From Candidatus Thorarchaeota archaeon (GTDB lineage: Archaea; Asgardarchaeota; Thorarchaeia; Thorarchaeales; Thorarchaeaceae), in assembly GCA_021498125.1 (NCBI GenBank), contig JAIZWL010000005.1, forward strand, positions 1 to 64,000: 64,000 nt of DNA, read 5' to 3'. The position numbers were made by a program, and so were the translations under genes. This document shows positions 9,507 through 18,783 of this stretch, piece by piece. Below the pieces are notes generated by a model, which saw only the letters and a list, made by a program, of their open reading frames with translations, was not told the DNA's origin and searched no databases. The number at the start of each line of letters is the position of its first letter. Position 1 is the stretch's first letter.

Positions 9507-10439
9507 TCAGATTTTTACGACTGTCATCCGTTCGAGTACTTGCTTGATCTTTTCTTGGAGATGTTCGGGCACAGTGACAATGTTTTCCTCAGGAAGATCT
9601 TTCAGCACATGGAGGATCTTTTCGAGCGAGTTCTTCTTCATCTGTAGACAGATTGCGCCCTCAAAGGCGGGAATGATCGTCTTGTCCGGATGAGCCTTCT
9701 GCAGTTGTTGCACCAGTCCCATCTCTGTTCCAATGATGAATGTCTTCTCTGGCGACTCGGCTACGATGCGTACCATGTTGCCTGTCGAGCCGATCATGTC
9801 GGCTGCATCCTGAACTTCAGGGGGGCATTCTGGGTGGACAATTGCTATAGCATCAGGGTGTTCCTCTTTGGCCAACAAGATGTGAGCGGGATCGAATTGT
9901 TGATGGACATAGCAGTGACCTTTTGGCTCGATGTCAATAATCTCTATACCTGTCTGACGACGAACGTACTCAGCAAGGTTCTTGTCCGGTCCGAAGAGAA
10001 CGGTCTTGGCACCTAGTGATTCTACGACCTTGACAGCATTACTGGAAGTACAGATGATATCACATTCTGCTTTTGTCTCTGCTGTTGTGTTAACATAGAC
10101 AACGACTGGCGCATTAGGATACTCTGCTTTGCGCTTACGTATTTTTTCAGCGGTCAGCCATGCAGCTAATGGACAGAGTGCCTCCGTTGCGGGAATATAG
10201 ACGGGGATGTCTTTTACTAGGACCGCTGTTGTCTCGGCCATGAACTTGACCCCCGCAAAGATGACCATATCATACCCAGCAACCTCAGCAGATTTGCGAG
10301 CAAGCTGAAGTGAATCTCCTACAAAATCAGCGATCTCTTGGATCTCAATTGGTTGGTAGTTATGAGCTAGCAAAAGGGCATTGCGTTTTTCTTTCCATTT
10401 CAGGACTTCTCTCTGAATATCACTCAGCTCGTCTGCCAA
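9507..10439 (-). CDS. nadA: Quinolinate synthase NadA
   Basis: Condenses iminoaspartate with dihydroxyacetone phosphate to quinolinate in de novo NAD synthesis, using a [4Fe-4S] cluster. The 310-residue product shows the family sequence LLLAHNYQPIEIQEIADFVG at the N-terminus. Three cysteines in the expected places are candidate cluster ligands: ALCPLA (about 88), HPECPPEV (about 203) and GAICLQMKKNSL (about 267). Start is probably a TTG at 10439. No nadB or nadC is adjacent, so the rest of the pathway lies elsewhere. Confidence 0.95.
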   Translation of the reverse strand: MADELSDIQREVLKWKEKRNALLLAHNYQPIEIQEIADFVGDSLQLARKSAEVAGYDMVIFAGVKFMAETTAVLVKDIPVYIPATEALCPLAAWLTAEKIRKRKAEYPNAPVVVYVNTTAETKAECDIICTSSNAVKVVESLGAKTVLFGPDKNLAEYVRRQTGIEIIDIEPKGHCYVHQQFDPAHILLAKEEHPDAIAIVHPECPPEVQDAADMIGSTGNMVRIVAESPEKTFIIGTEMGLVQQLQKAHPDKTIIPAFEGAICLQMKKNSLEKILHVLKDLPEENIVTVPEHLQEKIKQVLERMTVVKI

Positions 10440-10596
10440 GATGTGACACCAATCCTCACGCGCAGATTTGATTTATAATGAAGTCTTTAGAGGCAAAGTG
10501 CCGATCTTTTCTTCGAGTCTTTCTTATCGGTAGTTGTGCCTTTGCAATCAGTCAAGCTTATCAATCAGTACGCATCCGTTCAACTTGGTGCGACTC

Positions 10597-10884
10597 ATGA
10601 GAATTAAGGCCGTGTTACGAGATACTACGATTCTTGGAATGGAGCCCGGTTCACGTGAACGGGTGATTGCTGCTGCTCAAAAGAATACGAATCGGATCGT
10701 GAACCTACACAGTCTCCTCAAGATTATGGGTCTCAAACTCAGTGACCGCGTGCAGGTGCTAGAGATACTGGAGAAGGAACATCTCTCCATTTGGCTGGCG
10801 AACGAGGGTGATCAGCACGTCATATATCTGAGCGATGGAACTCCCCCTGATGATCCCGACTTCAGTGGCTATAGATGGATCTGA
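10597..10884 (+). CDS. Small protein of unknown function
   Basis: 95 residues from an ATG at 10597, soluble, mixed alpha/beta and without cysteines. The segment NTNRIVNLHSLLKIMGLKLS is followed by DRVQVLEILEKEHLSIWLA, which could be a short helical module, then an acidic proline-rich tail ending SGYRWI. I do not recognise a family. It lies between nadA (divergent) and a histidine kinase gene, with 180 bases of AT-rich DNA before the latter. Confidence 0.5.
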   Translation: MRIKAVLRDTTILGMEPGSRERVIAAAQKNTNRIVNLHSLLKIMGLKLSDRVQVLEILEKEHLSIWLANEGDQHVIYLSDGTPPDDPDFSGYRWI

Positions 10885-11064
10885 TTTAGAAACTGCTCCT
10901 TGCATTTTGGGTCGCGAACAACGTATTAACTAGTGCTCCCAGTTTTATAAAATATTGGAGAAAGGTATGATTTATATGTTGAATTTTGTTATTTCTATCC
11001 CTCCTCTTAAAAAATAACACTTGATGCGTAAACGCCCTCTCGTATCGCCCCACGAGGTACAACT

Positions 11065-12384
11065 ATGACAATTGAGATAGCCCTGCAGTTGTTATTTCCA
11101 TTGATCACTTTCTCTCTAGCATTTGTTGTTGTGATTCTTGCAGTCATTAGGTATTTGGTTATCATTCGTGATGTTTTTACTGATTGGCTTCTTGGTTGGC
11201 TGACGGTAATTGTTTTTGCCGCACCCGCTATAGTTGTAGTGTCATTTGATTTTAATCTTATTTATATTCCGGGGGCTCTTGGAATGGTGATCGGTTTCAC
11301 CATTATTTTGAATGGTGTCAGGACCAATGGCTTGAATCGGCTTCCACTTAAGTATTATTTTATAATTTTTGCTGTAGTAGTTGTCTATTCAACGATCTCT
11401 TATCTCGCACATTTTTCCGCTGTCTTGTATCTCGTTCCGACTCAATATTATTCGGGCATCGTGGCTATTCTCTCTATTAGATATCTTTTTAAAAATCAGA
11501 AGGCAACGCCGACCGTCAGGGCTATCCTCGCTGTTGATCTTGGGGGCTGGGCCGTTTTTTCATTTCTCTTCCCGTTTCTTTTATTATTATTCCCCTCATA
11601 TGTCGAGATAGTGATCAGTATCCAAGCACTCATTCTGATCAAATTTGGAAGTGTTCTCTTCGGATACATATTGCGAAGATATGACCATGAACTTCGTTCG
11701 CAATACAAACTCACCAGTCTCATGGGAAGCATTGTGCGACATGACATTCGTAATTATTTGCAGGTGGCCATGCAGGGGATAGACTTGGCCCGCTCCGATC
11801 CTGAAAACATTGAGACATGGTTGACTACGGTTGATGAGAGTCTTCAACGTGCCACCGCATTCGTGAATGACATGCGTAATCTCACAGTCGAGATGACACG
11901 AGCAGAGAAGCAGCTTACCGCGATCCATCTGACCGATGTGATCGATGACGTACTACATGTTTCTCATCGGTCACGTACCCTTGAGGGGTTCCAGATGCGC
12001 GTGTCTGTGTCGGATGACATATTCGTCTATTCGCATCGACTGGTCAGGCAGATCATTGTCAACATAGTAGATAATGCGATCAAGCATGGGGCCTCCTCAC
12101 TTGAGATTCATGCAGATGCTTCAAACAATCATGTGGATTTCGTGATCGAAGATAATGCGGGAGGCATCTCATCCGACATCTTGGAGTTCTTTAATGCATC
12201 CGAATCGATCTCTCTCTCCTCTGCTCCCGGCTACGGACTGGGAATTATTATTATTCGTGCCCTTGCACCGATCTGCAACGTTCAGTTGCATGTTGAACTG
12301 ACTGAGGATGGAACTGGGACCCGCTGGATCATGAGATTTGAGAGGATTGCCTCACACATGGAGGTCCCCTCATCTCACTCATGA
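11065..12384 (+). CDS. Membrane sensor histidine kinase
   Basis: 439 residues. Seven or so membrane segments occupy residues 1-205. A kinase core follows: an H-box with RHDIRNYLQ (phospho-acceptor His about 226) and a HATPase domain with N-box NIVDNAIKHG, G1 DNAGGIS and G2 GYGLG. It probably senses a membrane or external signal and phosphorylates a response regulator, which is not encoded nearby. The gene ends 11 bases from the convergent mannosidase gene. The signal is unknown. Confidence 0.85.
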   Translation: MTIEIALQLLFPLITFSLAFVVVILAVIRYLVIIRDVFTDWLLGWLTVIVFAAPAIVVVSFDFNLIYIPGALGMVIGFTIILNGVRTNGLNRLPLKYYFIIFAVVVVYSTISYLAHFSAVLYLVPTQYYSGIVAILSIRYLFKNQKATPTVRAILAVDLGGWAVFSFLFPFLLLLFPSYVEIVISIQALILIKFGSVLFGYILRRYDHELRSQYKLTSLMGSIVRHDIRNYLQVAMQGIDLARSDPENIETWLTTVDESLQRATAFVNDMRNLTVEMTRAEKQLTAIHLTDVIDDVLHVSHRSRTLEGFQMRVSVSDDIFVYSHRLVRQIIVNIVDNAIKHGASSLEIHADASNNHVDFVIEDNAGGISSDILEFFNASESISLSSAPGYGLGIIIIRALAPICNVQLHVELTEDGTGTRWIMRFERIASHMEVPSSHS

Positions 12385-12395
12385 TCATGTTCATC

Positions 12396-15224
12396 TCAGG
12401 CTGTGTTCTCTCCAAGTCGGCACATCTTGATCTCACGTGGGGCGAAATCCAATAAAATTGTATTATTTTCAATTGGAATTTCAGTCAGAGTCGAACCATC
12501 AATTTGAACGCTCCTCGCCTCAGAAATTTTTGAGGCCAATGCGATTGATGCTCTCTGAGGTTCTGGTGTGAGATTATAGAACGTGGCGAGAATCGCTCCC
12601 TCACGGACACGCAGGGAAGATACTCTTACGGCCGGATTATCGACCGTAATGATCGGTTCGAGTAGACTCGGGTCTGCCTCTTTCTTCTCCAAAGATATGG
12701 ACAGTACCTCTTCAGCAGACGAGTCAGCATAGTCTGCGCTCAGTGTGATGGGTTGGTCCTTGGAATGAATTACGAGACCATAATGGAATTCGTATTCGGC
12801 TCCGAGTTCTTGAGCACCCGGGGTCTCCTCAGCAGGTCCTGCATGGATCGGCCTCTCTGGAAAATCGGACCGCGAGAGCCACCCGACTGAACGGATCATT
12901 GTTAGGGCAATACGGTGACCATCCACAAGCTCGACCTCGGGCATACCCTTGTTGAAAATCGTGATGCCGTCAGTACCCTTGGGATCCTCGACGCGGATGA
13001 ATCGCTTCTGCGGTTGGACTCCGGAGGGCATCTCGGGGTATGAGGAATGTGTTCTGTCCAGTTCGTCTGGTGCCGGAATCTTCTCGGGGTCGCCCTGTCG
13101 TTCAATGTACCCGAAATGAGTTGCTGTCTGAGTGACCTCCGAGCGAAACGGAAGATCAAAACAGATCCTTAGCCGATGATCTCTTGCAAGGTTAGTGAGT
13201 CTGGTGGTGATGTCTATCCTACGGTCCTCGCTGTAGAATCTGAAGCGTGTATCGATCCTAAGTTCGACCTTGCCCGTGCGCTTCTCACGCTGCTCATCCA
13301 ACCCGGCGAACACTTCAAGGTCCATCTCTTGTCGGATCTCGGCCACGGCTGGGCCATTGATGGTGATCTCTCGCTTGACTCGCTTCACCTTCGCCTTTTC
13401 GGGCAACACACGCCCGAAGGTGTATTCGTCGCCTCGGTCGCCAAAGTCCTCAAAGACATGGAGATGATCGTATCGTTGACCGCTCTCTTTATTGAGCAGG
13501 ATCAGAGTGCCGTCTTTGTTGAAGTGAACTTCGTAAAATCTGTTAGAGACTCCATCTTCAGTGACCTGCCAGTTCTCATCGGAAACCTGTGGTCTGTCAG
13601 CAACTGGCCTAAGGCTCGAGAACGATAGAGCAGGGAGTGGTAGGCATGTGGCATACCTCTTTTGCGTCGGCCGGGCCGCCACAACATGAACTCTCTTGTA
13701 GCGTCCACTTCCGATGATCTCACGCGCCTGTCTCTTCATACCCTCTATGTCGAACTCCCCGATCTGTTGCGTGTCTGCGATCAGTCTTAGTTCAAGAAGT
13801 CCGGGTTCGTCGCCATCAAAGAATTCTACACCATTGATGTAGAAGCTGGTGAGCTTTCTGCCAGTTATCAGTTTCATACCCATCTTGGCAGTTCGTAGCC
13901 CAACTGTCATGTCCATGAAGATGCTGTCGCTTAGTCGTAATGCTTGCACCGGGTAGATCTTGCCATCGGGGCCGCTGATGCCGTTGACTGTCACGTCTCC
14001 CGGTTGCGTGAACTCCACATACAGAGGGATATGTGAGACCCCTGTGGGATTAAAGACTATGATGGCCGACTCATCGGAGAGTGTAGAGGTCTCGATGATC
14101 TCCCGAGTCGTGCGATCGGTAATGCTCTCGGCGATGGTCTCGGCCCATGAGAACCGGGTCTTCATCTCATCATGAGTGCGATCGATCGAGCATCCGCAGA
14201 TCGAGTCGTGAGGATGATTTCGTAGCAACCACTTCCATGCGGTCTCAAAGAGTTCGGTGGGATAGTCCGCACCGAGGTGTAACCACAGATATGTGCTGAT
14301 GGGCTCGACTTTCTTACAGAGTAGATCTTCCACTCTCTGATTCCAGAGCTTGATCCACATCCTTGCAGAATATGTGTCTTGGAGCAACGGCGCTCGTGCA
14401 GGAGACCTCATCTCTCCCTCATAGGCGGGAGGCGTGTAGTGCGCCTCGTCGATTGCCTCTCTGAGAGCACCGACAAATTCTTTGAGACCTCCTAGTACGA
14501 TGTCACGACCTTCTTTTCGAAGTCTTGCGACGTGCTCTTGAACAAACGGTTGAGGAAAGAGATGGTCTGATCCATTCATCAATTGATATATCGGAAACGG
14601 AGAGAAAGGTTGCAACTCTTCAATGACCTCATCAACTCTTTCCTTGAACTCGTCATACGCTTCAGGGAGTCTTGACACATTTCCATATCCTCCCGGCATA
14701 TACACTCCGAGAAGAGAGACCTGAGAGTTGGGATGTGATCTCCACATGAATGGGACTGTCATTATTTCAGGAGGTACTCCCCTCCACAGTACAACCGAAC
14801 GCAGTGATGTGAGGTCTCCAAAGATTTGTGGGATCGCACTTGTGTGACCGAACTGGTCTGGCAAGTATGCGATGTCCATAAGTGGGATCTCCATGCGCTG
14901 AGAGAGGTCGTGACTGTACTCGAGATTTCTTATGAGGCTCTCTCCTCCGACAAGCCATTGATCCGCCAAAACGTACCATGGCCCTATTGCAATCTTGTTC
15001 TCGCGGATCGCCTTGAGTAGATCTTCTCTTCTTTCAGGTCGGATCTCAAAATAATCTTCAAGAATGACGGTCTGGCCATCCAACATGAAATGATACTCTT
15101 GCTTCTGGAGGATTTCTAAGAGGTTGTCGATGAGATCGATCAGCTTGGCTCGAAATATCTGAAATGGCTGATACCATTCTCTATCCCAATGAGTATGTGG
15201 TATGATGACGATCTTCTCTTCCAC
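12396..15224 (-). CDS. Alpha-mannosidase-type glycoside hydrolase (GH38)
   Basis: A 942-residue retaining glycosidase of family GH38. The N-terminal domain has IIPHTHWDREWYQPF (metal-binding His and Asp, residues about 7-21), the catalytic-nucleophile region AYLPDQFGHTSAIPQI (about 118-133) and the second metal site NHPHDSICGCSIDRTHDEM. Beta-sandwich domains follow. No signal peptide is seen, so it is cytosolic and probably trims or recycles mannose-containing glycans. No other sugar genes are beside it. Confidence 0.9.
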   Translation of the reverse strand: MEEKIVIIPHTHWDREWYQPFQIFRAKLIDLIDNLLEILQKQEYHFMLDGQTVILEDYFEIRPERREDLLKAIRENKIAIGPWYVLADQWLVGGESLIRNLEYSHDLSQRMEIPLMDIAYLPDQFGHTSAIPQIFGDLTSLRSVVLWRGVPPEIMTVPFMWRSHPNSQVSLLGVYMPGGYGNVSRLPEAYDEFKERVDEVIEELQPFSPFPIYQLMNGSDHLFPQPFVQEHVARLRKEGRDIVLGGLKEFVGALREAIDEAHYTPPAYEGEMRSPARAPLLQDTYSARMWIKLWNQRVEDLLCKKVEPISTYLWLHLGADYPTELFETAWKWLLRNHPHDSICGCSIDRTHDEMKTRFSWAETIAESITDRTTREIIETSTLSDESAIIVFNPTGVSHIPLYVEFTQPGDVTVNGISGPDGKIYPVQALRLSDSIFMDMTVGLRTAKMGMKLITGRKLTSFYINGVEFFDGDEPGLLELRLIADTQQIGEFDIEGMKRQAREIIGSGRYKRVHVVAARPTQKRYATCLPLPALSFSSLRPVADRPQVSDENWQVTEDGVSNRFYEVHFNKDGTLILLNKESGQRYDHLHVFEDFGDRGDEYTFGRVLPEKAKVKRVKREITINGPAVAEIRQEMDLEVFAGLDEQREKRTGKVELRIDTRFRFYSEDRRIDITTRLTNLARDHRLRICFDLPFRSEVTQTATHFGYIERQGDPEKIPAPDELDRTHSSYPEMPSGVQPQKRFIRVEDPKGTDGITIFNKGMPEVELVDGHRIALTMIRSVGWLSRSDFPERPIHAGPAEETPGAQELGAEYEFHYGLVIHSKDQPITLSADYADSSAEEVLSISLEKKEADPSLLEPIITVDNPAVRVSSLRVREGAILATFYNLTPEPQRASIALASKISEARSVQIDGSTLTEIPIENNTILLDFAPREIKMCRLGENTA

Positions 15225-15345
15225 GATGGAAACCTCGTCTATGATTTTATATTGTGAGTTAAGTTTCTATCCGTTCAGACAAGCTAAAAGTGTAGGCCAT
15301 TTTTGCCGATATCCTTAAGAATCAAATCTTCACAACTTCCGTTCG

Positions 15346-15362
15346 TGAATCATTACGATTCA
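15346..15362. repeat. Inverted repeat just before tRNA-Cys
   Basis: TGAATC and GATTCA flank five bases, ending three bases before the first base of the tRNA. It could be part of the 5' leader or a promoter-proximal site. No function can be assigned. Confidence 0.35.
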
Positions 15363-15365
15363 TAT

Positions 15366-15441
15366 GCCGGTCTGGCGGAGCAGCTTACGCGAAGGACTGC
15401 AGATCCTTTTTACAGGGGTGCAAATCCCCTGGCCGGCTCCA
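15366..15441 (+). tRNA. tRNA-Cys (GCA), CCA encoded
   Basis: A 76-base cloverleaf: a 7-bp acceptor stem with one wobble, a 3-bp D stem, anticodon stem AAGGA/TCCTT with loop CTGCAGA (anticodon GCA), a 5-base variable loop, a T stem of 5 bp and an encoded CCA end. The closing loop is TGCAAAT instead of the usual TTCAAAT, and the D-loop has A-G where G18-G19 is expected. Bases 18 and 55, which normally contact each other, are thus both changed. No intron. A T-rich run follows. Confidence 0.92.
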
Positions 15442-15681
15442 TCTATTTTTATTTCCGTCCCGTCCCTTTCAAAGATCATGAGTTCGTGTCTGCACGGTTA
15501 ATCCCTATTTTAGGGCCGCAAAGAGGTGATATTTAAATTATTACTGAACGCTCTTCTACTATTACGACTTTTAATCGAGCGGTGATCAGCGTGTGCTAAG
15601 ATTTTAATAACTATCTGAGGAAAATGGAGAATGCACGCTAAATGAATACTTGTCTATTTAGAGTGTAATTCACTATTCGAG

Positions 15682-16539
15682 GTGTCGCGAGTCTTGGGAG
15701 AAGACGTTGAGAACTCGGAATCGAATTCAGAAGAGACCTCTGAAAACGAGGAAGAACACAATAAGATGTTTTTCATTTATGGCGTACACATCAATGATGT
15801 GAAGTCAGACATAAGAAAATTCGTACAGCCGGACGCCGAAGAAGAGGCAGAACTGTCGTCAGAACAGACCGGAAATATCTTATTGATCTCTGGTTTCTGG
15901 GGCGTTTTTATATTGTTTCTTTTTCTTGTTGGGGCCATGATTGTTGGAGTATTGCAGGGAAATGCTGGAGCGGACATGTTCATCGTCACATTGATAATTT
16001 CGGGCTTGTCGATCATTTTATTTCCGATACTCTGGTTGACTGTCACAATAGTATTTTCGATCTTTACAGTTGGTGCCTTTTTCAAGCGTCGTCATTTTAG
16101 TATAGTAATAGTCGACCGACGAAACGAAACCTTCGTGTCAAAATTACTGATGGCCGTCGTGATGCGCGGTGGTGTATTTAATGCAACCACCGATGATCCT
16201 GAATTTGACGATTGGGTGAGAGGCGCATTGAGGCTCTACTCACGAGTCGCCTATCTTCGTGTGACGGCTGTCATTTTGGCCGTTATCTGGGGAATACTCG
16301 AAATCGATCAACGATTTGATCTTCTTCATCTGGTCTATCAAGTCGATCTTTGGCCCTTTAGAATCATTATGCTGTTGCTATTTCTGCCATTGATTCTCTA
16401 TGGGGATCTCTTGGTATGGAAGATCAGGGGACATTATGCGGAAGGCGATCTGATCATCTATCGACTGAAAGCATCCAGTTCACGGTTTGACCCTGACGTG
16501 CCACTCTCGGACACGATGAGTGACTTCTCATTTGGTTAG
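15682..16539 (+). CDS. Tandem-paralog membrane protein, copy 1
   Basis: First of three neighbouring paralogs of a family I do not recognise. 285 residues from a GTG start. An acidic N-terminus is followed by a short conserved module (FIYGVHINDVKSDIRKFV), two membrane segments (about 72-95 and 105-133) and a basic FFKRRHFSIVIVDRR loop. A cytosolic stretch has RGGV and DPEFDDWV. Two more membrane segments follow, with LWPFRIIM, and a tail with HYAEGDLIIYRL. Both ends are predicted cytosolic. A hairpin terminator follows the gene. Confidence 0.7.
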   Translation: MSRVLGEDVENSESNSEETSENEEEHNKMFFIYGVHINDVKSDIRKFVQPDAEEEAELSSEQTGNILLISGFWGVFILFLFLVGAMIVGVLQGNAGADMFIVTLIISGLSIILFPILWLTVTIVFSIFTVGAFFKRRHFSIVIVDRRNETFVSKLLMAVVMRGGVFNATTDDPEFDDWVRGALRLYSRVAYLRVTAVILAVIWGILEIDQRFDLLHLVYQVDLWPFRIIMLLLFLPLILYGDLLVWKIRGHYAEGDLIIYRLKASSSRFDPDVPLSDTMSDFSFG

Positions 16540-16569
16540 AAGTACTGGCCGTTGTCGGTCCTCTTGATT

Positions 16570-16598
16570 GGTGGCAGAAGAAGATTCTGACTGCCACC
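16570..16598 (+). terminator. Hairpin with T-tract after copy 1
   Basis: GGTGGCAG pairs perfectly with CTGCCACC across 13 bases. Seven bases on is a run of six T's. This is an intrinsic-terminator-like structure that separates the first and second paralogs. Confidence 0.6.
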
Positions 16599-16754
16599 GC
16601 GTATTTTTTAATTCGCGCCTTTACTTTGACAGTAGTTTTTAATAAATAATTCATGCGACATGTATTTGCATGCTATGTTCTTCTAGTTCTAACTGAAAAG
16701 ACGCCACCATGTAATTGTTTTTTATCTCGGCAGAATGATTATATTGTGCATAGT

Positions 16755-17618
16755 TTGGTCAGGTTAGTAGAGGAGTGGAGACTGGTAACAGAAAATAGAG
16801 AACAACAAGATTTAGAAACCAAAGAATCCGGCGAGTCTGAAAACGTGATCTCTTTCGAGATTCTTGGTGTACCCTCATCAGCAGTACGAGATGACATTAA
16901 GAAATTTGCATCACCTATTGAGAACGAGGATGGATCTATGACTTCCGAGTCAGTAGGGGAGATCAATGTGACTTCGGGAATCATTACCATTTTGGCTGGA
17001 CTTGGTTCGGGACTTGGTGGAAGTGGAGAAGGTATCCTTCTCTTTCTTGTTATTTTATTTATAGTGATGAGCGTCTTTTCGATCGTCTGGGTTTTTGTGA
17101 TGATCGCCTTCTCAATTTTTACATTGGGCGGCTTTTTCAAGCGACGCCATATCACCGTTGTATCAATTAAAAAAAGAGATGATTCCTTTGTCTCTAAACT
17201 TGTTGTGGCTTCGGTTCTTCGAGGTGGGGTGTTATATGAAAATCTGGGCGATCCCGATTTCGATGACTGGCTCCAAAGAGCTCAGAAACTGTATCAAAAG
17301 ATGGTGCATATTCGTTGGGCTGGATTGCTTGCCGGAACGATCTGGGGCATTGTGGAGATTGCCTTTAAGGGGTATAACATTCTGCATCCTACATTTCACT
17401 ACGACCTCTGGCCTTTTAGGATTCTAATGGTCTCACTATTCCTCCCGATGATATTCTATAGCGCTTGGATCGAACTGAGACTCAGGCGTCACTATTCCGA
17501 GGGCGATCTGGTCGTTCATCGATTAATGGCCTCCGACCCCGTTTTCAATCCCGAACAGCCTCTTCCGGGTGCTGGTCCGTCAGGTCAATTGTCCGCAGAT
17601 GCTGACAAGCGACTTTAG
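16755..17618 (+). CDS. Tandem-paralog membrane protein, copy 2
   Basis: Second paralog, 287 residues if translation starts at the TTG at 16755, which matches the length of its neighbours. An ATG at 16653 is in frame but adds a Cys-rich, hydrophobic stretch missing from the other copies. The conserved elements are all present in order: FEILGVPSSAVRDDIKKF, two membrane segments around a Gly-rich turn, FFKRRHITVV, RGGVL, DPDFDDWL, FHYDLWPFRILM and HYSEGDLVVHRLMA. Each copy has its own hairpin terminator, so they may be expressed separately. Confidence 0.65.
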   Translation: MVRLVEEWRLVTENREQQDLETKESGESENVISFEILGVPSSAVRDDIKKFASPIENEDGSMTSESVGEINVTSGIITILAGLGSGLGGSGEGILLFLVILFIVMSVFSIVWVFVMIAFSIFTLGGFFKRRHITVVSIKKRDDSFVSKLVVASVLRGGVLYENLGDPDFDDWLQRAQKLYQKMVHIRWAGLLAGTIWGIVEIAFKGYNILHPTFHYDLWPFRILMVSLFLPMIFYSAWIELRLRRHYSEGDLVVHRLMASDPVFNPEQPLPGAGPSGQLSADADKRL

Positions 17619-17631
17619 GGATTGGACTCTG

Positions 17632-17663
17632 CGGTAGCAGTCATTTCAATGGCTGTTACCGCT
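17632..17663 (+). terminator. Hairpin with T-tract after copy 2
   Basis: GCGGTAGCAG pairs with CTGTTACCGC (one G-T wobble) across 12 bases, followed directly by TTTT. It sits 13 bases after the stop codon of copy 2. Confidence 0.6.
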
Positions 17664-17819
17664 TTTCGTCTGATTTAGTAGGGCCTGAAAAGATTAATGT
17701 GGACTCAGATATAACACACCATATCTGTGAGCCGTTGCCATCATTGGTTCTAGGAGAGACTGATGATCGCTTGATCGGTCGGCCCGTAGAATATCTCAAG
17801 CTTGGTTGGTGATTGTGGG

Positions 17820-18686
17820 ATGGAGAGTACGCCAGTGCATGAAGAACAATTTACGAAGATCTCTGGGACGACCTACCATTGGTACAATATCTTTGGGGTC
17901 TCAGGATCAACAGTTCGTGAAATGATCCACGAGTTTACAGGTGGGGAGCAGCATAAAAAATACATTTTAACACGCTGTTGTGGGAAGGTAAGGGCCGGAA
18001 CTGCACTTGGTCAAGAGTGTCTGGGAGCTGATTGTGGAACAGGCAGTGGCGGTGATTGTGGCGAGGGTCTGTGTTTTTGCCTGCTGTTGAGCATGCTCAT
18101 GATGGTCGTGGTCACCATTGTCTGGGTGGCCGTCATGGTCGTGTTCTCGTTCGTCACTGTTGGGGGATTTGTGAAGCGTCGATACAGGACTGCAATATTC
18201 CTCGAAAAGAAAAGCCATACATTTCTTGCAAAGATCTCATTGGCCGTTGCTCAGCTGGGTGGTGTTCTCGACTATCCAATTGGTGTACCCGACTATGATC
18301 ATTGGGTTTCAAGGACGGTGCGACTATTCAAGTATCTCAAATATATTCGTCAGCTAAGCCTTTTCTTGGGCACGGTCTGGGGTTTTAACGAAGTGTATTT
18401 CAAACTCAAGAACATCTTTGATCCAACTTTCCACTATAATCTCTGGCCCTTCAGATTTGCAATGGTGATCATCTTCATACCTCTCATCTTCAGTAGTCCT
18501 ATTCTAGAGATTAAGATTCGAGAGGCTATCGATATCGGTGAAGGTCTTATTCATGATGTTATTGCAATGCATCCCGAATACACACCGTCATCTATGGTAT
18601 CCATATCTCATTCCTATCGGAGCTACTCGATGAGTGATGAATCTGATTCCTATGATGTTGATAAGGAGTGGGATTTGTCGAATTAG
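17820..18686 (+). CDS. Tandem-paralog membrane protein, copy 3 (Cys-rich)
   Basis: Third paralog, 288 residues from the ATG at 17820. It keeps the family pattern: YNIFGVSGSTVREMIHEF, GGFVKRRYRTAIF, the GGVLDYP / DYDHWV region, FHYNLWPFRFAMV and a polar tail. It differs in the segment before the first membrane span (about residues 50-85), which has nine or so cysteines including CC, CxxxxC and CGxGLCFC groupings. That suggests a metal site or disulfides absent from the other two copies. Function unknown. Confidence 0.7.
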   Translation: MESTPVHEEQFTKISGTTYHWYNIFGVSGSTVREMIHEFTGGEQHKKYILTRCCGKVRAGTALGQECLGADCGTGSGGDCGEGLCFCLLLSMLMMVVVTIVWVAVMVVFSFVTVGGFVKRRYRTAIFLEKKSHTFLAKISLAVAQLGGVLDYPIGVPDYDHWVSRTVRLFKYLKYIRQLSLFLGTVWGFNEVYFKLKNIFDPTFHYNLWPFRFAMVIIFIPLIFSSPILEIKIREAIDIGEGLIHDVIAMHPEYTPSSMVSISHSYRSYSMSDESDSYDVDKEWDLSN

Positions 18687-18752
18687 CAAGAGCCTCCGCC
18701 ACGGACACTTGACCTGAGATACCTCTCACCTCACAGGACGAGCCCATAAGAC

Positions 18753-18771
18753 CTAACATTGACGATGTTAG
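18753..18771. promoter_or_regulatory. Palindrome upstream of the adenine methyltransferase
   Basis: CTAACAT and ATGTTAG flank five bases, ending 12 bases before the ATG of the methyltransferase at 18784. Such a perfect dyad right before a modification gene could be an autoregulatory operator. It could equally end the transcript of the preceding membrane gene, though no T-tract follows. Confidence 0.35.
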
Positions 18772-18783
18772 TATGACAGGTCG

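Noticed and set aside
12902-13628. Several frames of 65-150 codons within the mannosidase gene
   Set aside because: All overlap the single continuous GH38 reading frame and lack start signals or motifs.
15303-15536. Protein-coding frame of 77 codons over the tRNA
   Set aside because: It covers the tRNA-Cys gene entirely and has no protein features.
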